Shown piece after piece: positions 50,914 through 62,090 of a stretch of 64,000 bases of DNA. The notes beneath the pieces were generated by a model. The model saw only the letters and a list, made by a program, of their open reading frames with translations. It searched no databases and was not told the origin of the DNA. The position numbers and the translations under genes were made by a program. Positions within the stretch are counted from its first letter, which is position 1, and each line of letters begins with the position of its first letter. This DNA comes from Trebouxia sp. TZW2008. Its lineage: Eukaryota > Chlorophyta > Trebouxiophyceae > Trebouxiales > Trebouxiaceae. The stretch is taken from the NCBI GenBank assembly GCA_002118135.1, contig BDIU01000126.1, positions 1 through 64,000 on the forward strand, written 5' to 3'.

Positions 50914-53900
50914 ATGCACAGCAGCGTCGTTGCAACATGCCTTGACCATCACGATGCAGCGGCCTTGCTGAAGACGCGTCGAAGACTCGGACCGCTCATG
51001 GTATCTCGGCAGCTCGTCGAGAGTCAGGCCTACATACACCAAGAGCATGAACTTGTGAACCGCTTTGTTTCGAAACTGTTTCCCGGCTACCCGACAAGCT
51101 TTGAGGGGAAGATAATTCATTACAACGCTGGCTTGTGCCCAGAGTACCCATTCCATGTAACATATTCGCTTCTGGCAAAGTCGCGCTCGCATTCTGGGAA
51201 ACTTGATCACACAGAAGGTCTGCGTCGCAGGTCAAATACAACGATGGCGACGAGGAAGACATCTCTGAAGCCGAGTACGCTTTGATGGCTTTGCGCTGTG
51301 CTTTGTTGCGATGAAGTTCACCACATAACTGTGGAGCCTGTGTGCAGGGCAAGACAGATTCTCGTTGCAAGCTCCCTTGGGCACCGTAGACCTCATCCAC
51401 AGGTCTGTCATGGCTTCAAAAGCGCACACAAGATTTTTGGACACCATCTGACCACAGACGCCTTGCAGGACTTGCTATCGGATAGCAGCAGGCCTGCTGC
51501 AGAGGGCTGTAACAGTGCAGGAGAAGGCTACTCAGCATCTGCTCAACCAAACACGCATCACAGCTACTTATGCAATGGTGCAGCTGGCAGTTCACCAACT
51601 GTTGATGCCTCTGTGGGGCAGCTCGGCAAGGTCGTAGCGCACAGCAGGGGTCAGGTAGCAAAGAGCAAGCAGCCCAGTGCTGCTAGGGCTGTTGACGCGC
51701 ATGCTTTGATGCCTAGCAGCAGCAGCATTGCCAGTTTTGCTGGACGTGCAACAAAGCTGACATCAGCAAATGGCTCTCCAGGCCAGATCACATTAGTGCG
51801 GTCTCCCAATGGCGCAAAACGCAAGCCTGTGACCGAGCCAGATCAGCAGCACGCAGGGCAGCAACCTCAGGCTCAGCCACAGCAGCAGCCTGACATGCAT
51901 CATCAGCAGCTGCAGCAGCAATCACAGCATGACAAGCAGCAAAAATCTTTGTCCAAAGGACACAGGTCTCACAGGTCCAGGAAAACAAAGGTCCCAGCAG
52001 TTGCAAGCGTCATTGCTGAGCCGTTGAGTGTTGCTCGCCAAGTTGCAAATGCCATGGACACAAGCGACAATCAGGAGTCCAATATGTCACATAGGGCCAA
52101 CAGCACTGGTACAGGTGACTCTTCTGACCAAGGCTTGCTGCGTCAAAGCATACTCAGTTGAGCATCAGATAAGAAGGAGAGAAGGGCTGACTTAGGGCGC
52201 CATTCAAAGGCCAAGTGCTGCTGTTCACATTTGCAAGGGGAGTGCGTTGTATGACATGTGCCCATCCTTGTCATCAGAGGTGCAGTGTCCTCAAATGTTT
52301 GACTTGCATTAAGTTGAATCGCAGGCTAGCAAAGTGCCATTGTCGTCAGCAGCATTGTCCTTTGCGTATGAGGCAGCGCTCCCAGAAGGACCTGCATGCC
52401 ACGCTGAGTCATTGCGTCAAGGACAGTGCTGTGCATGACAGCGGCTCTTTGCTGGCCTGCAGTACAACTTGCTCTGCATGACACCGCTCAACTGCACCTC
52501 CCAAAAGCTTGCCTGACATGCTGTCAGGCATACTTCCCTACGTACTTCCTTCTAGGATTGCATGGAATTCATGCCTGCTTTGCCTGCAGGTGAAGCGTAT
52601 GCCGAGTCTGGTGAGCCTGATCAGGCTTCTCAACAGCCAAGCAAGGGCAATGGACTGAACCACTTCATGGCTGCCAAGCTAGCAGATGCTGTTGGCAAGA
52701 CTGCAGGTACACGCTCTGTCCAATCATACTGTATAGCCCATCCTTGAGGAATTGCACACTGTGTAGTAATCCACCTACCTGCAGTATTTACTGCTTGTGT
52801 CATGCTGCTGCAACATAGTCCAGCATGTACCCAGGCATATCCATCATGGATGCATCACCAACACTGCAATGCGCTGTATATATCAGATGTTAGTATTCAT
52901 GCATTGCTAAGCAGTCGACGCATGGTACCTGTTACTGGACTGCAAGGGCAAGCTGCTCTCATGTTCTGACCCCTGCTGTGTATTTGCAGATTCAGGTGCA
53001 GCTGTGCCAAGTGGGCAGGATTGCAAAAGCAAGAAGCGGCAGAGGCAAGAGTCTGATGCTGAGGAATCTCGGTGCACTGTCAGCGATGGTGACCACTCTG
53101 AAGGTATTGTTGCAGAGCTGTTTCATGAGTGCTGTACACGCATTGCATGTCCTATGGGGTGCAGGAAGCTGAGACGCACTGCGTTTAAGTTTTTGCTTTG
53201 ACACCTTGAGCTGAAATGTTCTGTGTTACATAGGATGCTGAAATGCTTTCATTCCAACTGGCTGCTTTCATCCCTTCAGGTGGCATGTTCTGTGGCATGT
53301 TCTGTCAGGACACAGGAACTTCATATGCGCTGACTTCTGACAAACTGGTGTTGCCTTTGACTGGCATCTCACTAGCAACATGTGTGGGACATAGCAACTT
53401 CACATGCACTAAGTCGATATGTGTGCATTGAAGCCTGTGGCTGGTTTCTCAACCGCGACTGTCTGTTTGTCACAGGTGGAGATGAGGTGACTCATGCACC
53501 AGTCAGGGGCAGAGGCAGCCGAGGGGGCCGGGGTAGCAGAGGGGGGCGAGGTGGCAGGGGTGGGCGAGGCCGTGGCGGCAGAGCACCTGCAAAACCCAAA
53601 GGTGAGCTGCTGCATGCCTTGTACTGTACATAAAGTGGTACCTTTAGCTTTTATGCAACTCAGCAGCCTCAGGGCAGTCTTCGGTGCAGTTAGCAACACC
53701 TCATTGACTATTTCATGAGCCTGAGCAACTACAGGCATGTCTAGCCGCCTACCTTGGGCCATACATCAGGCTTGTGTTGTAGCAGCAATGTGTGGCGAAT
53801 GCTGAGCTATCATTTAGCAACATTTGCCACTATCATCTGGCTGCCACAGGGTCGCCTGCCTGCCTGGTGATGCAACATGCGCCAAGAGCCTGTTTGTCGG

Positions 53901-56900
53901 ACAGGTGCCCACAATGGCGGCACTTGTGAAATCTTTGCAACATGCATTGGGCTCATGTGCAACAAGCAATTCAATGGCAGCACTTATGAACTGTTTGTGA
54001 TATGCATTGCGCTGTTGCGCTGCAGCGACACCAGTGGCAACTAGCAAGAAGCGCAGCTGGCGAAACGTGCTGTTTGCAATAAGTAAATTGCTGTTATGCT
54101 GCAGCAACGCCTTTGGCAACTAGCAAGAAGCGCGTCAGCCAAGTGCGCTGTGTGTGATGTATACATTGCTGTTGTGCAGCAACGCCTGTGGCAACTGGGA
54201 AGAAGCGTGGCCGGCCAAGCAAGAAGGACATTGCCCTCAGGGAAGCTGCAAAGGCAGCAGCACAAGCCGAAGAAGCTCAAGCAGCCAAAGCAGAAGCCGC
54301 CCAAGCAGCTGCTGCCCAAAGAGCCAGCCAACAGCGTCAACCTGATGCCAAAGCTGCTGCTGTTGCTGTGCCTACTGAAGACCTTGACCCGCCTGCTAGG
54401 CCCTCTGCAGATACACAGCCTGCTGCCAAGCAGCATAAGTCCTCCAAGAGAGCAAAAGGTCCCAAAGGCAGGCGAGAAGATGTCAGGAGAGACGACAGTG
54501 ATGAGCAAATCAGCAGTGATGAGGATGGTGATGGTGATGCACCACAGACAAACAGGGGAACGCCTGCAGTGCCTGTGAGCAGAGCTGTCGATGGCAAGGG
54601 GAGAAACCCGTTGTCTCCATTGGACAAGACAGCTCAGCAGAAGTCTGTAGCTGATGTGCACAAGTCTGCTGAAGCCACAGACCTCATATCAGCAAAAGGG
54701 CAGAAAGGGGAGGCGGAGGGTGATGCAGAACAGCTTGCTCCTAAGGACTCCGCAGATGACCAAAGACCAACTGGCAGCAGGACTCTGAAGCGGCTCAAGA
54801 ACGCATCCTCGGCACAGCGTGCACAACAGGCCAAAGAGATTAGTGTCCCGTCAGTTGCAGCAACCTCACAGGAAACCGCAGATCCTCAAGTGCATCAACC
54901 TGATGGCCCCTTCACAGCTGATGAAGCTGAACAACTGCAAGTACTGGCTGAAGCAGCCAATGTCAAGGTCTCACAGTGGGCTGTGCAGCTACGCTGCGAT
55001 ACAGCTAAGCTGGGCTGTGCCAGGGCTTGGCCCTATCTCAGACACCTGCAGGCTGCTGGTGCCGCAGCTGCTGCTCAAACAGCTGATGCTGCAGTGCACA
55101 ATGCTTCGATTTCAGAGCCGCCCAATGCTGTAATGGGTGTTGGTGAGCCAGTGGAGCAGCCCAAAGCGGTGACAGCTGAAGCTCAGCTGTCTGCACCTGT
55201 GTTGCAGACTCAGGAGGCACAGCTTGAGCAGATAGGGAATAGTATCCATGCCCATGCAGCAAAGGCACCCTTACAACCCCCGTCAAAGCTAGATCAAACG
55301 CAGCTGCAAGCTCAGCACAGCCAGCACACAGCACCCAGCACAGCCAGAACAGACGTGCCGGATGCACAGAAAGATGGAGCAGGCCCATTTTCTCATCAGG
55401 CACGCACCAGCCGGACCTCCCCCCATCAGCCTGCCCAACAAGCTGCAGACACTGCTTGTGAACAAGCACACACTGGCAACAGCCAAGCTAAAACAGCTGC
55501 TGCGCACACTCAGGCTGACATCAGTCAGCATGCCACCTCACACACTGCTCAAGCTCAGACAGGCAATAGCCAAGCCAGAGTTGGGGCGTCCCAGCAACCC
55601 CCCCAGCAAACCCCCAAGCCGCCCCAAGCTGCCATACAGCCTCGCCGCCAGAGCCTCAGGGATGCTGACACGACGAGTCACAGCAAAGAAGAGGAGCGGC
55701 GGTCAGCTGACAGCTCAGGCAATGCAATGGCCATGCAGCAAGGGGTGGGTCACACTGGGGAGAGCTCGGGGGCTGTGCCTGATAGCATGAAATCCAGCCA
55801 GCCTGCTGTACACCAACAGCATCACAACAGCAGGCCTCGCAACTCTACCTCCGAGCAAGGGCTGACTAGTGCTGCTGGCTGCAAGTCTACTTTGCCAGGT
55901 GCCTTGCTGGGACAGCTCATGCCTTCCTGAAATTTTCAGCCAGCACTGAGAGCATGCTTTGGAAGATCATGCTTGACAAAGGAATTGAGCAGCCACTGCA
56001 TGCCTCAAATGCATGCAGTGACTGATCATGTCATTGTAACATCATCTGCATCGTGCACTGCCGCTGCATGGAGCAAGTAGACAGCCTGTGCTTGCCCTAT
56101 CAATGTGTCTGATTGCAGCTGCTTTTTCCCCCTAAGAGAACCTCCCTAACAAGCATATTCACACAAAAGCATTTGCACTGCAGGAGGCACGTCTGGCAAC
56201 ACCTTGGCAGTAGTTGCAGCAGAGGCTCCCAAGTCTAGCGCCCACACAGGCACTGAGTAGAGCATGTACCTAGCAGGGTGGCGGACTCCCAGTAGTGACC
56301 GTATTGACACACAAGCACTTGCACTGCAGGAGGCACGTCTGGCACACCATGGCAATAGTTGCAGCTGAGGCTCCCAAGTTCAGCAGCCACACAGGCACTG
56401 GACAGACTACTGTCTAGAAGCAATGCACTGCATCTGCATGCACCTAGCAGGGTGGCAGACTCCCAGTAGTGAACATGTTGACACCCAAGCACTTGCACTG
56501 CAGGAGGCACGTCTGGCAACACCATGGCAATAGTTGCAGCAGAGGCTCCCAAGTCCAGCAGCCACACAGGCTTCTGAACAGAGCACTCTTGAAAGGCAAT
56601 GCAATGCGTCTGCATGCACCCAGCAGGATCACAAAACCTCACTAGCAAGTATGCTGATGAGCAAGCAACTGCACTGCAGGAGGCACGTCTGGCAACACCA
56701 TGGCCATAGTAGCAGCAGAGGCTCCCGAGTCCAGCAGCCACACAGGCAAGGGAGCTCTTGTTGCTCAGCAGCAGGATGGTGCCATGCCTGCCTGGTTTGC
56801 CGGCTTCATGCACATGCAGCAGCAGAGCACCCAGAATCTGTCTGATCAGCTGACCACCCTCGGAGCTGGCCAGCAGCGTACTCTACAGGTCATCACTGAC

Positions 56901-59556
56901 ATGCAGGTACAGTCAACTCTCGTTGTAAGGATATTCGATGTGAAGACAATCTCAATGTAGGGACAATGGCATCACTACTTTCTGGCTGCAGTGGTCCCTC
57001 TGAGTAAGGACAATTCAATGTAAGGACATGTTTCTTGGCAACCAAAGCGTCATAAGGAGAGTTTACTGTAGCCTGCTGACAGCCTAAAAGCAAGCTGTAG
57101 CCTGCTGACAGCCCAAAAGCAAGCTGGGACGCTGTTGTTGCTGCTGAATGACAGTGTTGCTTTGAATATTATTGTGCTGTCTTGGAGCGTGCCAGCAGCG
57201 CACTTTGGGAAGTCATCATTGACATGCAGGTAGCGTGCTCTCATCTTGCTGCTGCATGACGTTCGTTCGTTCGTTCGTTCGTTCGTTCGTTCGTTCGTTC
57301 GTTCGTTCGTTCGTTCGTTCGTTCGTTCATTCATTCATTATAAACGTGGGCTAGGCAGGCTCAGCAGGCCCAACTAGGTACGTACAGAAGCAATCAACTA
57401 TCTCCAATGCATGACTGTGATGCTTGTCTTGTCCTATTTTGGAGTGGATCAGCAGCTCCCAATGGAGCTTGTCACTGACATGCAGGTAGCCTGTTGGAAG
57501 TCACTCACTTGAGCAGCTAGTACTGCTGCTGGTGTATGCTATGCATTCAGGTAGCCTGCTGACAGCAAATTGCAGTGCAAGCACTGTTGCTGATGGCAGG
57601 CCCAGGGGATTGATCTGCGGCTGCTAGGGAATGTTGTGGGTGAGCAGTGTGTTGCAATGCTATACATATGTGTGCTCTGCTCTTGAGCAACGTCACACGT
57701 CATATCACTCAAGCTGCTGTGACGGTGCATGCAGAAAACACAGGAGACTGTGATTTGGGTGGGTCGGAAGCACATTGACATGGGAGGCTTCTACAAGCAG
57801 TTGTCAATCAATGCACTGGAGTAACACGAGCCTGCTGTGTACCTTGAGCACTACATTATTGCATCTCCCTTACGCTGCTGGCTCAGCACATACAAAAGAC
57901 TGAAGACACTTAAGACTGTGACTTAAGCATGGCATCTGACTCAAGTTGCTATGACTGTGCATGCAGAAAACACAAGGCACAGTGACAAGGGTGGGTCAGA
58001 AACACACCAATCTGGGCGGCTTCTACAAGAAGGCGCGGCGCTGGCGTGTAGAAGAACGGCATCGCTTCATCACCAATCAGCTGTACCCTACAAGTGCAGA
58101 ATCAGGCACAGGCTACAGGGAGCAGTTCCAACAGGTCAGCAATCATCTCGAAGTGCTTTCCCTGCAGTCTGAGCTAGTGCAATCAAGTGCAAAACTTGGC
58201 ACAGGCCATAGAGAGCAGTTCTTACAAGTCAGTTGAATCTCTGTGTCCTTCGCTTGCAGTCTGAGTCATTGCAATGGGAACCTCAAAAGTCTCTCATCAT
58301 AGTTTAAAAAAATGTAAAGATCAGCATGAGAATGCAGGACTTTTCACTGGCTCATCCAAGACATGGCCTGCTGACCAGTCATGTCATTCAGAAGGGTCTA
58401 CCCCGCCTGGTCAATCCAGAACATGGGATGCAGCATGTATTCACAACATGTGAATTGCTTTGTGATGCTTGCAAGCAAGTCTGAGCTTACCTTGGGAATT
58501 CAACTCAAATTGCATCTTGCAATTCCAAATTCCAAATAGCCTGGGTTTGTGCAGGTTTTGCGTCAGCTGGATGAGTGCTTGGAGGAGGCTGGCATCCTTA
58601 GAGTCCATGTCACTGAGGTAATCAACAGCCTGCCTGCAAACACTTGTTTTGGACAATGTTGGCAGCCTGAGACAGAAACCCAACAAAGCAAAACAGAATG
58701 TACTTTTGTGCAGCCTCTTGTGTCAAAAGATTGCCTTGTCTACATTGGCATATGTCCATCCCTGCATGTGCTATTTCTCTGTATGATGTCAACATCATGT
58801 CTTGTCATTGTCATGTACGGCTGCTCAACACTTGCGAGTAGACTGCTGTGCAGTAAGGAAGAATATCATAAAAGGCCATTCTCAACGCAAAACAGTGCTT
58901 TGCTGCATTGGGAGGAGCAGGATCTGTCTCAACTTGCAAAGGCTTGCACCAGTGTCCACATCACTGCCACCATGAGCTTCAATGCCTATGATGCAGGTCA
59001 GGGTGAATGTGCTGAATGCCGAGAAAGGGCAGAAGCAGGTGTCACAGGTCTTTGATGAATGGACAGAGGGCCTGGACGAGTATGGGCCGGTGAGTCAACT
59101 TCTGACTGATCTGTTGTGGCTTTGTGCTGACGATGCAAGACAAAGCTATGAAAGTCAAGATGTCCATATGCGTTGCCTTTGCTGCTGCAGCATCTGCTGG
59201 GTTCTGAAGAAAATTGAGTTGCAAACATGTCTGTGGCCCCCTGTTGATCTCCCTCTGACAGGGCATCCTGGAAATGCTTTTGACAGTAGCATTTGAAGCA
59301 TTGCTGACCAAACCTCCTTGCTTGAGCGCTCTTGGGCAAGAGAATGCATGCAGACATTACTTGATGCCAGAGTCAAGGGCTTCAGCGCTTGGGACCTTGT
59401 CTGACAGTATCGCTGTTCTTGCAGATGCTGAAGTTTCAGTCTGGCAAGACAGGTAATGAAGATGTAAAGGTGATGTTGGAGGCCTTTGCCTTAGTTCCTG
59501 CTGCAGCTCAGCACATGCATGGGGGGCCACGCCCCATGGCCATTGATGCTAAATGA
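50914..59556 (+). CDS. Large nuclear protein: Tudor-like, RGG and AT-hook elements
   Basis: Thirteen exons join in one frame to about 1250 aa: 50914-51156, 51231-51297, 51348-51385, 51469-52114, 52590-52706, 52990-53103, 53476-53601, 54180-55898, 56680-56906, 57967-58134, 58555-58617, 58997-59089 and 59425-59556. Residues about 60-105 resemble a plant Tudor-like chromatin reader (FEGKIIHYNAG... then VKYNDGDEEDISEAEY). Next come a Gln/Ser-rich stretch, a basic nuclear signal (KSKKRQRQ), an RGG box at about 409-450 and an AT-hook, GKKRGRPSKKD, near 458. A long Ala/Gln/Ser-rich disordered region follows, and finally a conserved-looking helical C-terminus (VEERHRFITNQLYP, QLDECLEEAGI). I do not recognise the whole. 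A chromatin or RNA-linked scaffold is inference. The 5' exon joins (two introns of 50-80 bp) are the weakest part; a TGA at 51313 would end the protein if those introns are not removed. Confidence 0.72.
54024..54210 (+). repeat. Three acceptor-side copies of the AT-hook exon start
   Basis: After CAG, the sequence for TPVATxKKR occurs at 54027, 54104 and 54180. The first two read SKKR and then diverge with early stops. Only the third has KKRGRPSKK, the actual AT-hook. Two weaker relics may lie at about 53895 and 53970. Confidence 0.87.
56184..56760 (+). repeat. Four acceptor-side copies of exon 9 start
   Basis: ACTGCAGGAGGCACGTCTGG occurs with the acceptor at 56184, 56330, 56504 and 56680. 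Each copy holds about 75 bases of exon and then intron with an AGCAGGGTGG-like core. The fourth is the working exon (56680-56906), which joins in phase to the donor at 55899. Confidence 0.92.
56910..57068. mobile_element. MITE inserted in a splice donor
   Basis: It starts CAGTCAACTCTCGTTGTAAG, ends ATAAGGAGAGTTTACTG, and is flanked on both sides by TA. It begins three bases after exon 9, so the donor reads CAG|GTA and then the element. Two tandem copies of the same exon end at 57233 and 57486 read CAG|GTAGC without the element, giving the pre-insertion site. Confidence 0.88.
57261..57328. repeat. Microsatellite (GTTC)17
   Basis: A perfect 68-base run is followed by three ATTC units. It is intronic, and its reverse strand encodes a spurious Asn-Glu-Arg-Thr ORF. 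Confidence 0.95.
57350..57400. repeat. Dispersed repeat A, copy 3
   Basis: GGCTCAGCAGGCCCAACTAG followed by GTACGTAC comes directly after the ATTC run. Confidence 0.55.
57720..58230 (+). repeat. Copies on both sides of exon 10
   Basis: An acceptor-side copy begins at about 57733 (CATGCAGAAAACACAGG...), ahead of the working exon 57967-58134. It keeps GGCTTCTACAAGCAG and then stops. A donor-side copy of the exon end (GGCACAGGCCATAGAGAGCA) lies at about 58196-58228. Confidence 0.85.
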
Positions 59557-60906
59557 CAAATCAATTCAGTGCTGCGAGGCACCGCGCAGGGTCCTTGTGG
59601 ACAAGCCGGTCCGTTGTTGTCCTTCTGTATTGTTGACATATGTCAGATGTTCTGGGTAGATCAAGTTTAATTCCTTGCTTATGTGCCATGATTGCAGATT
59701 GCACATTGACAGCACTGCCATTTGCTTGGGTTGGTCTGCTATACCATTGCTGAGGTGATGTGTACAATACAGTCACAGGTGTAGTATGCATACTAATATG
59801 CATGTCTTTGTGTTTGTGTCAGCCTTGCTCGGGATTTAGCAGACAGGCCCTATGATACACAAGCGGCTGAGCAGTCAAGATTCTCGAGAGCACTCTCAGT
59901 CAGCTCGTGCACATGTCTCATGCACAGATGTACTTGTCCAGGCACTAGGCGCTGATGGTTTACTTGATTTGTGCTCTTCGTTACATTGAATGCTACAGAG
60001 CGCTAGCCAGCAAATTGAATAGCTGTAGCAAAGTGTTATTGCAAAATGCATAGAATTGCTACATCCAAAAGCATCGTGGTACAGGTGGGTAGCCTTGTTG
60101 CCTGGTTCATGCTATCACAGTACAGTGTATCTAGAGTCACAAGCATCCATCCTGTAGAGAGCTCGTCCAAAGGTAGAACAATTGCTAAGGATTGACGACC
60201 AGCATATCAAGCATGCCAGTCAAAGTCTATACGATGCTGTAGTTCAAATTGCCGATACTTTAGCTTTGTTGTTGCACAAAATACTCAACACTTGGGAGTT
60301 GCCTTGACACTTTAGTGCGGCCAAAGAACACATCTCAGAAAAGCCAAAGCATGGCAGTCACATTGTTTCATGCTCATTTGACTCAAACATGTCAGCTGTT
60401 TTGATGTTGCTCAGAAAACGATTCAGCAGCTGACGAGCAAATGTTAATGCTTCCAAATGCCTCTGGCACCTTGAGTGCTTCATGCTCCGCATAAATCATT
60501 TCTTGCTGTCTGCTTCCTGATGCTGATGTTGCATGCAAGGCAGTTGACGTTGGGGATTGGTTTTGAAAGGGTGTGGGGCGCGCCCAATGTAGCTGTTTAG
60601 CTAGCACACCATCTTCTCAATGTGCTTGCTGTTTCACAGTCTGATAGTAAGAGATGTCATGCTCAACCTGGTGAAGGCGTCTGCAATGTTGCAATAACTG
60701 AGGCTGGTAAGTGTCTGCTGGGGCAAGAGTAATTAACAATGCCATGTGGAGGCACGCTGCTACATGAGTTTTCCCTGCTGCGCTGCTAGTAACATTGTGT
60801 ACCACCTGCCACTTGCATGTCAGCTTGCCTGGCCTCATGCTGTGCTGTGCTTGCTTGCAAAGCCCATGATAGTCAGGCTGTTGCTCAGATGTAGGTTCTC
60901 TACGGG
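59557..60906. other. Convergent intergenic region
   Basis: I see no gene, repeat array or named element here. A 97-codon minus-strand ORF at 60617-60910 has no recognisable features. Confidence 0.5.
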
Positions 60907-61122
60907 TCACTGCTGTGATCTTGCAGAAGCTTGCTCCTGCTTCTTGGGTTCCTTTGCAGCAGCTTGCTTCAGCACATCAGCAACTGAACGCTCCTGTTGC
61001 CGCTGCTTGCGGCGGTTTGCTTTCTGTGTAGCACTTGGAGCAGGCAGACCCCAGGGCTTGTTCCACAGTCTCCCACCTGTGTTCTTGTATACTACGCTCA
61101 AGACTCGCGTGCCAAAAACCAT
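60907..61122 (-). CDS. Small basic hypothetical protein
   Basis: An ATG at 61122 opens 71 codons: FGTRVLSVVYKN, then a Lys/Arg/Gln-rich helical tail (QKANRRKQRQQERSVADVLK). It lies 137 bp 3' of bL33, on the same strand. A short basic protein of this type would fit an organellar ribosome or RNA partner, but I recognise no family. It may lack upstream exons, since the frame stays open further 5'. Confidence 0.4.
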   Translation of the reverse strand: MVFGTRVLSVVYKNTGGRLWNKPWGLPAPSATQKANRRKQRQQERSVADVLKQAAAKEPKKQEQASARSQQ

Positions 61123-61259
61123 GTCAGCACAGAGCGGAAGCTTGCAGAGCAACCTGTGCGCAATCAAGGCACTGAGTCAAGGCACATCAGTCAGGACTGC
61201 TGACGTTGGTCAGCATTCATTTGCAACGAGATTTTGACTGCAAATGAAGCCTACCTATG

Positions 61260-61436
61260 TTATCGCAGTTTGGTCTCGGTGAAAAGGACGTGGCGCCTGA
61301 CTTTGGGATCGTATTTGACAAACTGCAGCTTTTGAGGAAGTGTCCTCGGGTTCTTCTTTTTGACGTAGAAGAATCCTGTACCTGCAGTGCTCAGCAACTT
61401 GACCAGCAGAGTTGCTCCCTTTTTGGCAGGTGCCAT
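61260..61436 (-). CDS. MRPL33: Ribosomal protein bL33, organellar (likely mitochondrial)
   Basis: This single exon encodes 58 aa, the usual length for bL33. [20 protein letters not shown] and [17 protein letters not shown] are the family signature. The protein sits in the large subunit near the exit site. There is no Cys zinc ribbon, as in the Cys-lacking bL33 forms. It has no evident targeting peptide, which is usual for mitochondrial bL33, so mitochondria rather than plastid is likely but not proven. The ATG at 61436 is preferred over in-frame non-ATG triplets upstream. Confidence 0.92.
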   Translation of the reverse strand: MAPAKKGATLLVKLLSTAGTGFFYVKKKNPRTLPQKLQFVKYDPKVRRHVLFTETKLR

Positions 61437-62090
61437 GTATCCGGCGTCGGTTTGCAAGCCAGATAAACTGGGTCGGACCTGGCAGGGGTCTTAGTCAGCG
61501 GTCTTTTAGGTCACGACAGGAGGGTGAGTCACCCAGAGTTGTTCAAAAAATTGTTCTGCGACACCAGCCAGGGAGTCATGCAGTTGTCGACATTCAGAGC
61601 AAAAAGAAGTTAGCATCTGGCGTCTGTTGCTGAAGCTGCAGTTGCAGCCTCTGTGCTGTGTTGTCGGGCGTGTTGTCAAACCTTTGCGAAATTGGCACGG
61701 TCGACCGAGAGTGAGAGAGAGGAGAGACAGAGATCACAGTACCTCAGAAGCCTCGCGTCTGCGCATGCGACGTTCGCCACAAAGAATAGCTTGTGTCCAG
61801 TGCTAAGCTCCGGTCTGTCAAAGTGGTAATCATGGCAGCTCACCCTACTATAGATTGACTTGCCTACTGCAAATTCAAGCCATCCGGCGCATACGACGCT
61901 CGCATTCAGCGACACATTAGCCGAGATACACATATCTAATACTCAGGTACTGCAGTTGACGGTAATGATAGCACCGCACGATACTCAAGGTGCAAGGTGT
62001 GCCTGTTGTGTCCTGCCACAAGCTGGCGCCTCAGTGAAGTGTGCCGCAGCGTGGTCGTATGATGACAAGGCAATTCTGCTGCTCAGGACC
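61437..62090. other. Divergent 5' flank of bL33 and the NTPase gene
   Basis: There is no clear gene. An open frame runs into the next gene from 61860, so its start could lie upstream of 62091. Confidence 0.4.

Larger units (their letters stand above)
57184..57495 (+). repeat. Donor-side copies of exon 9 end (empty of the MITE)
   Basis: Relatives of the exon 9 end (GCCAGCAGCG...CACTGACATGCAG) end near 57232 and 57485, each followed by GTAGC. The second continues GTAGCCTGTTGG; the sequence just right of the MITE at 57069 reads TAGCCTGCTGAC. Confidence 0.85.

Noticed and set aside
57050..57334. Asn-Glu-Arg-Thr repeat protein on the minus strand
   Set aside because: It is translation of the (GTTC)17 microsatellite inside an intron.
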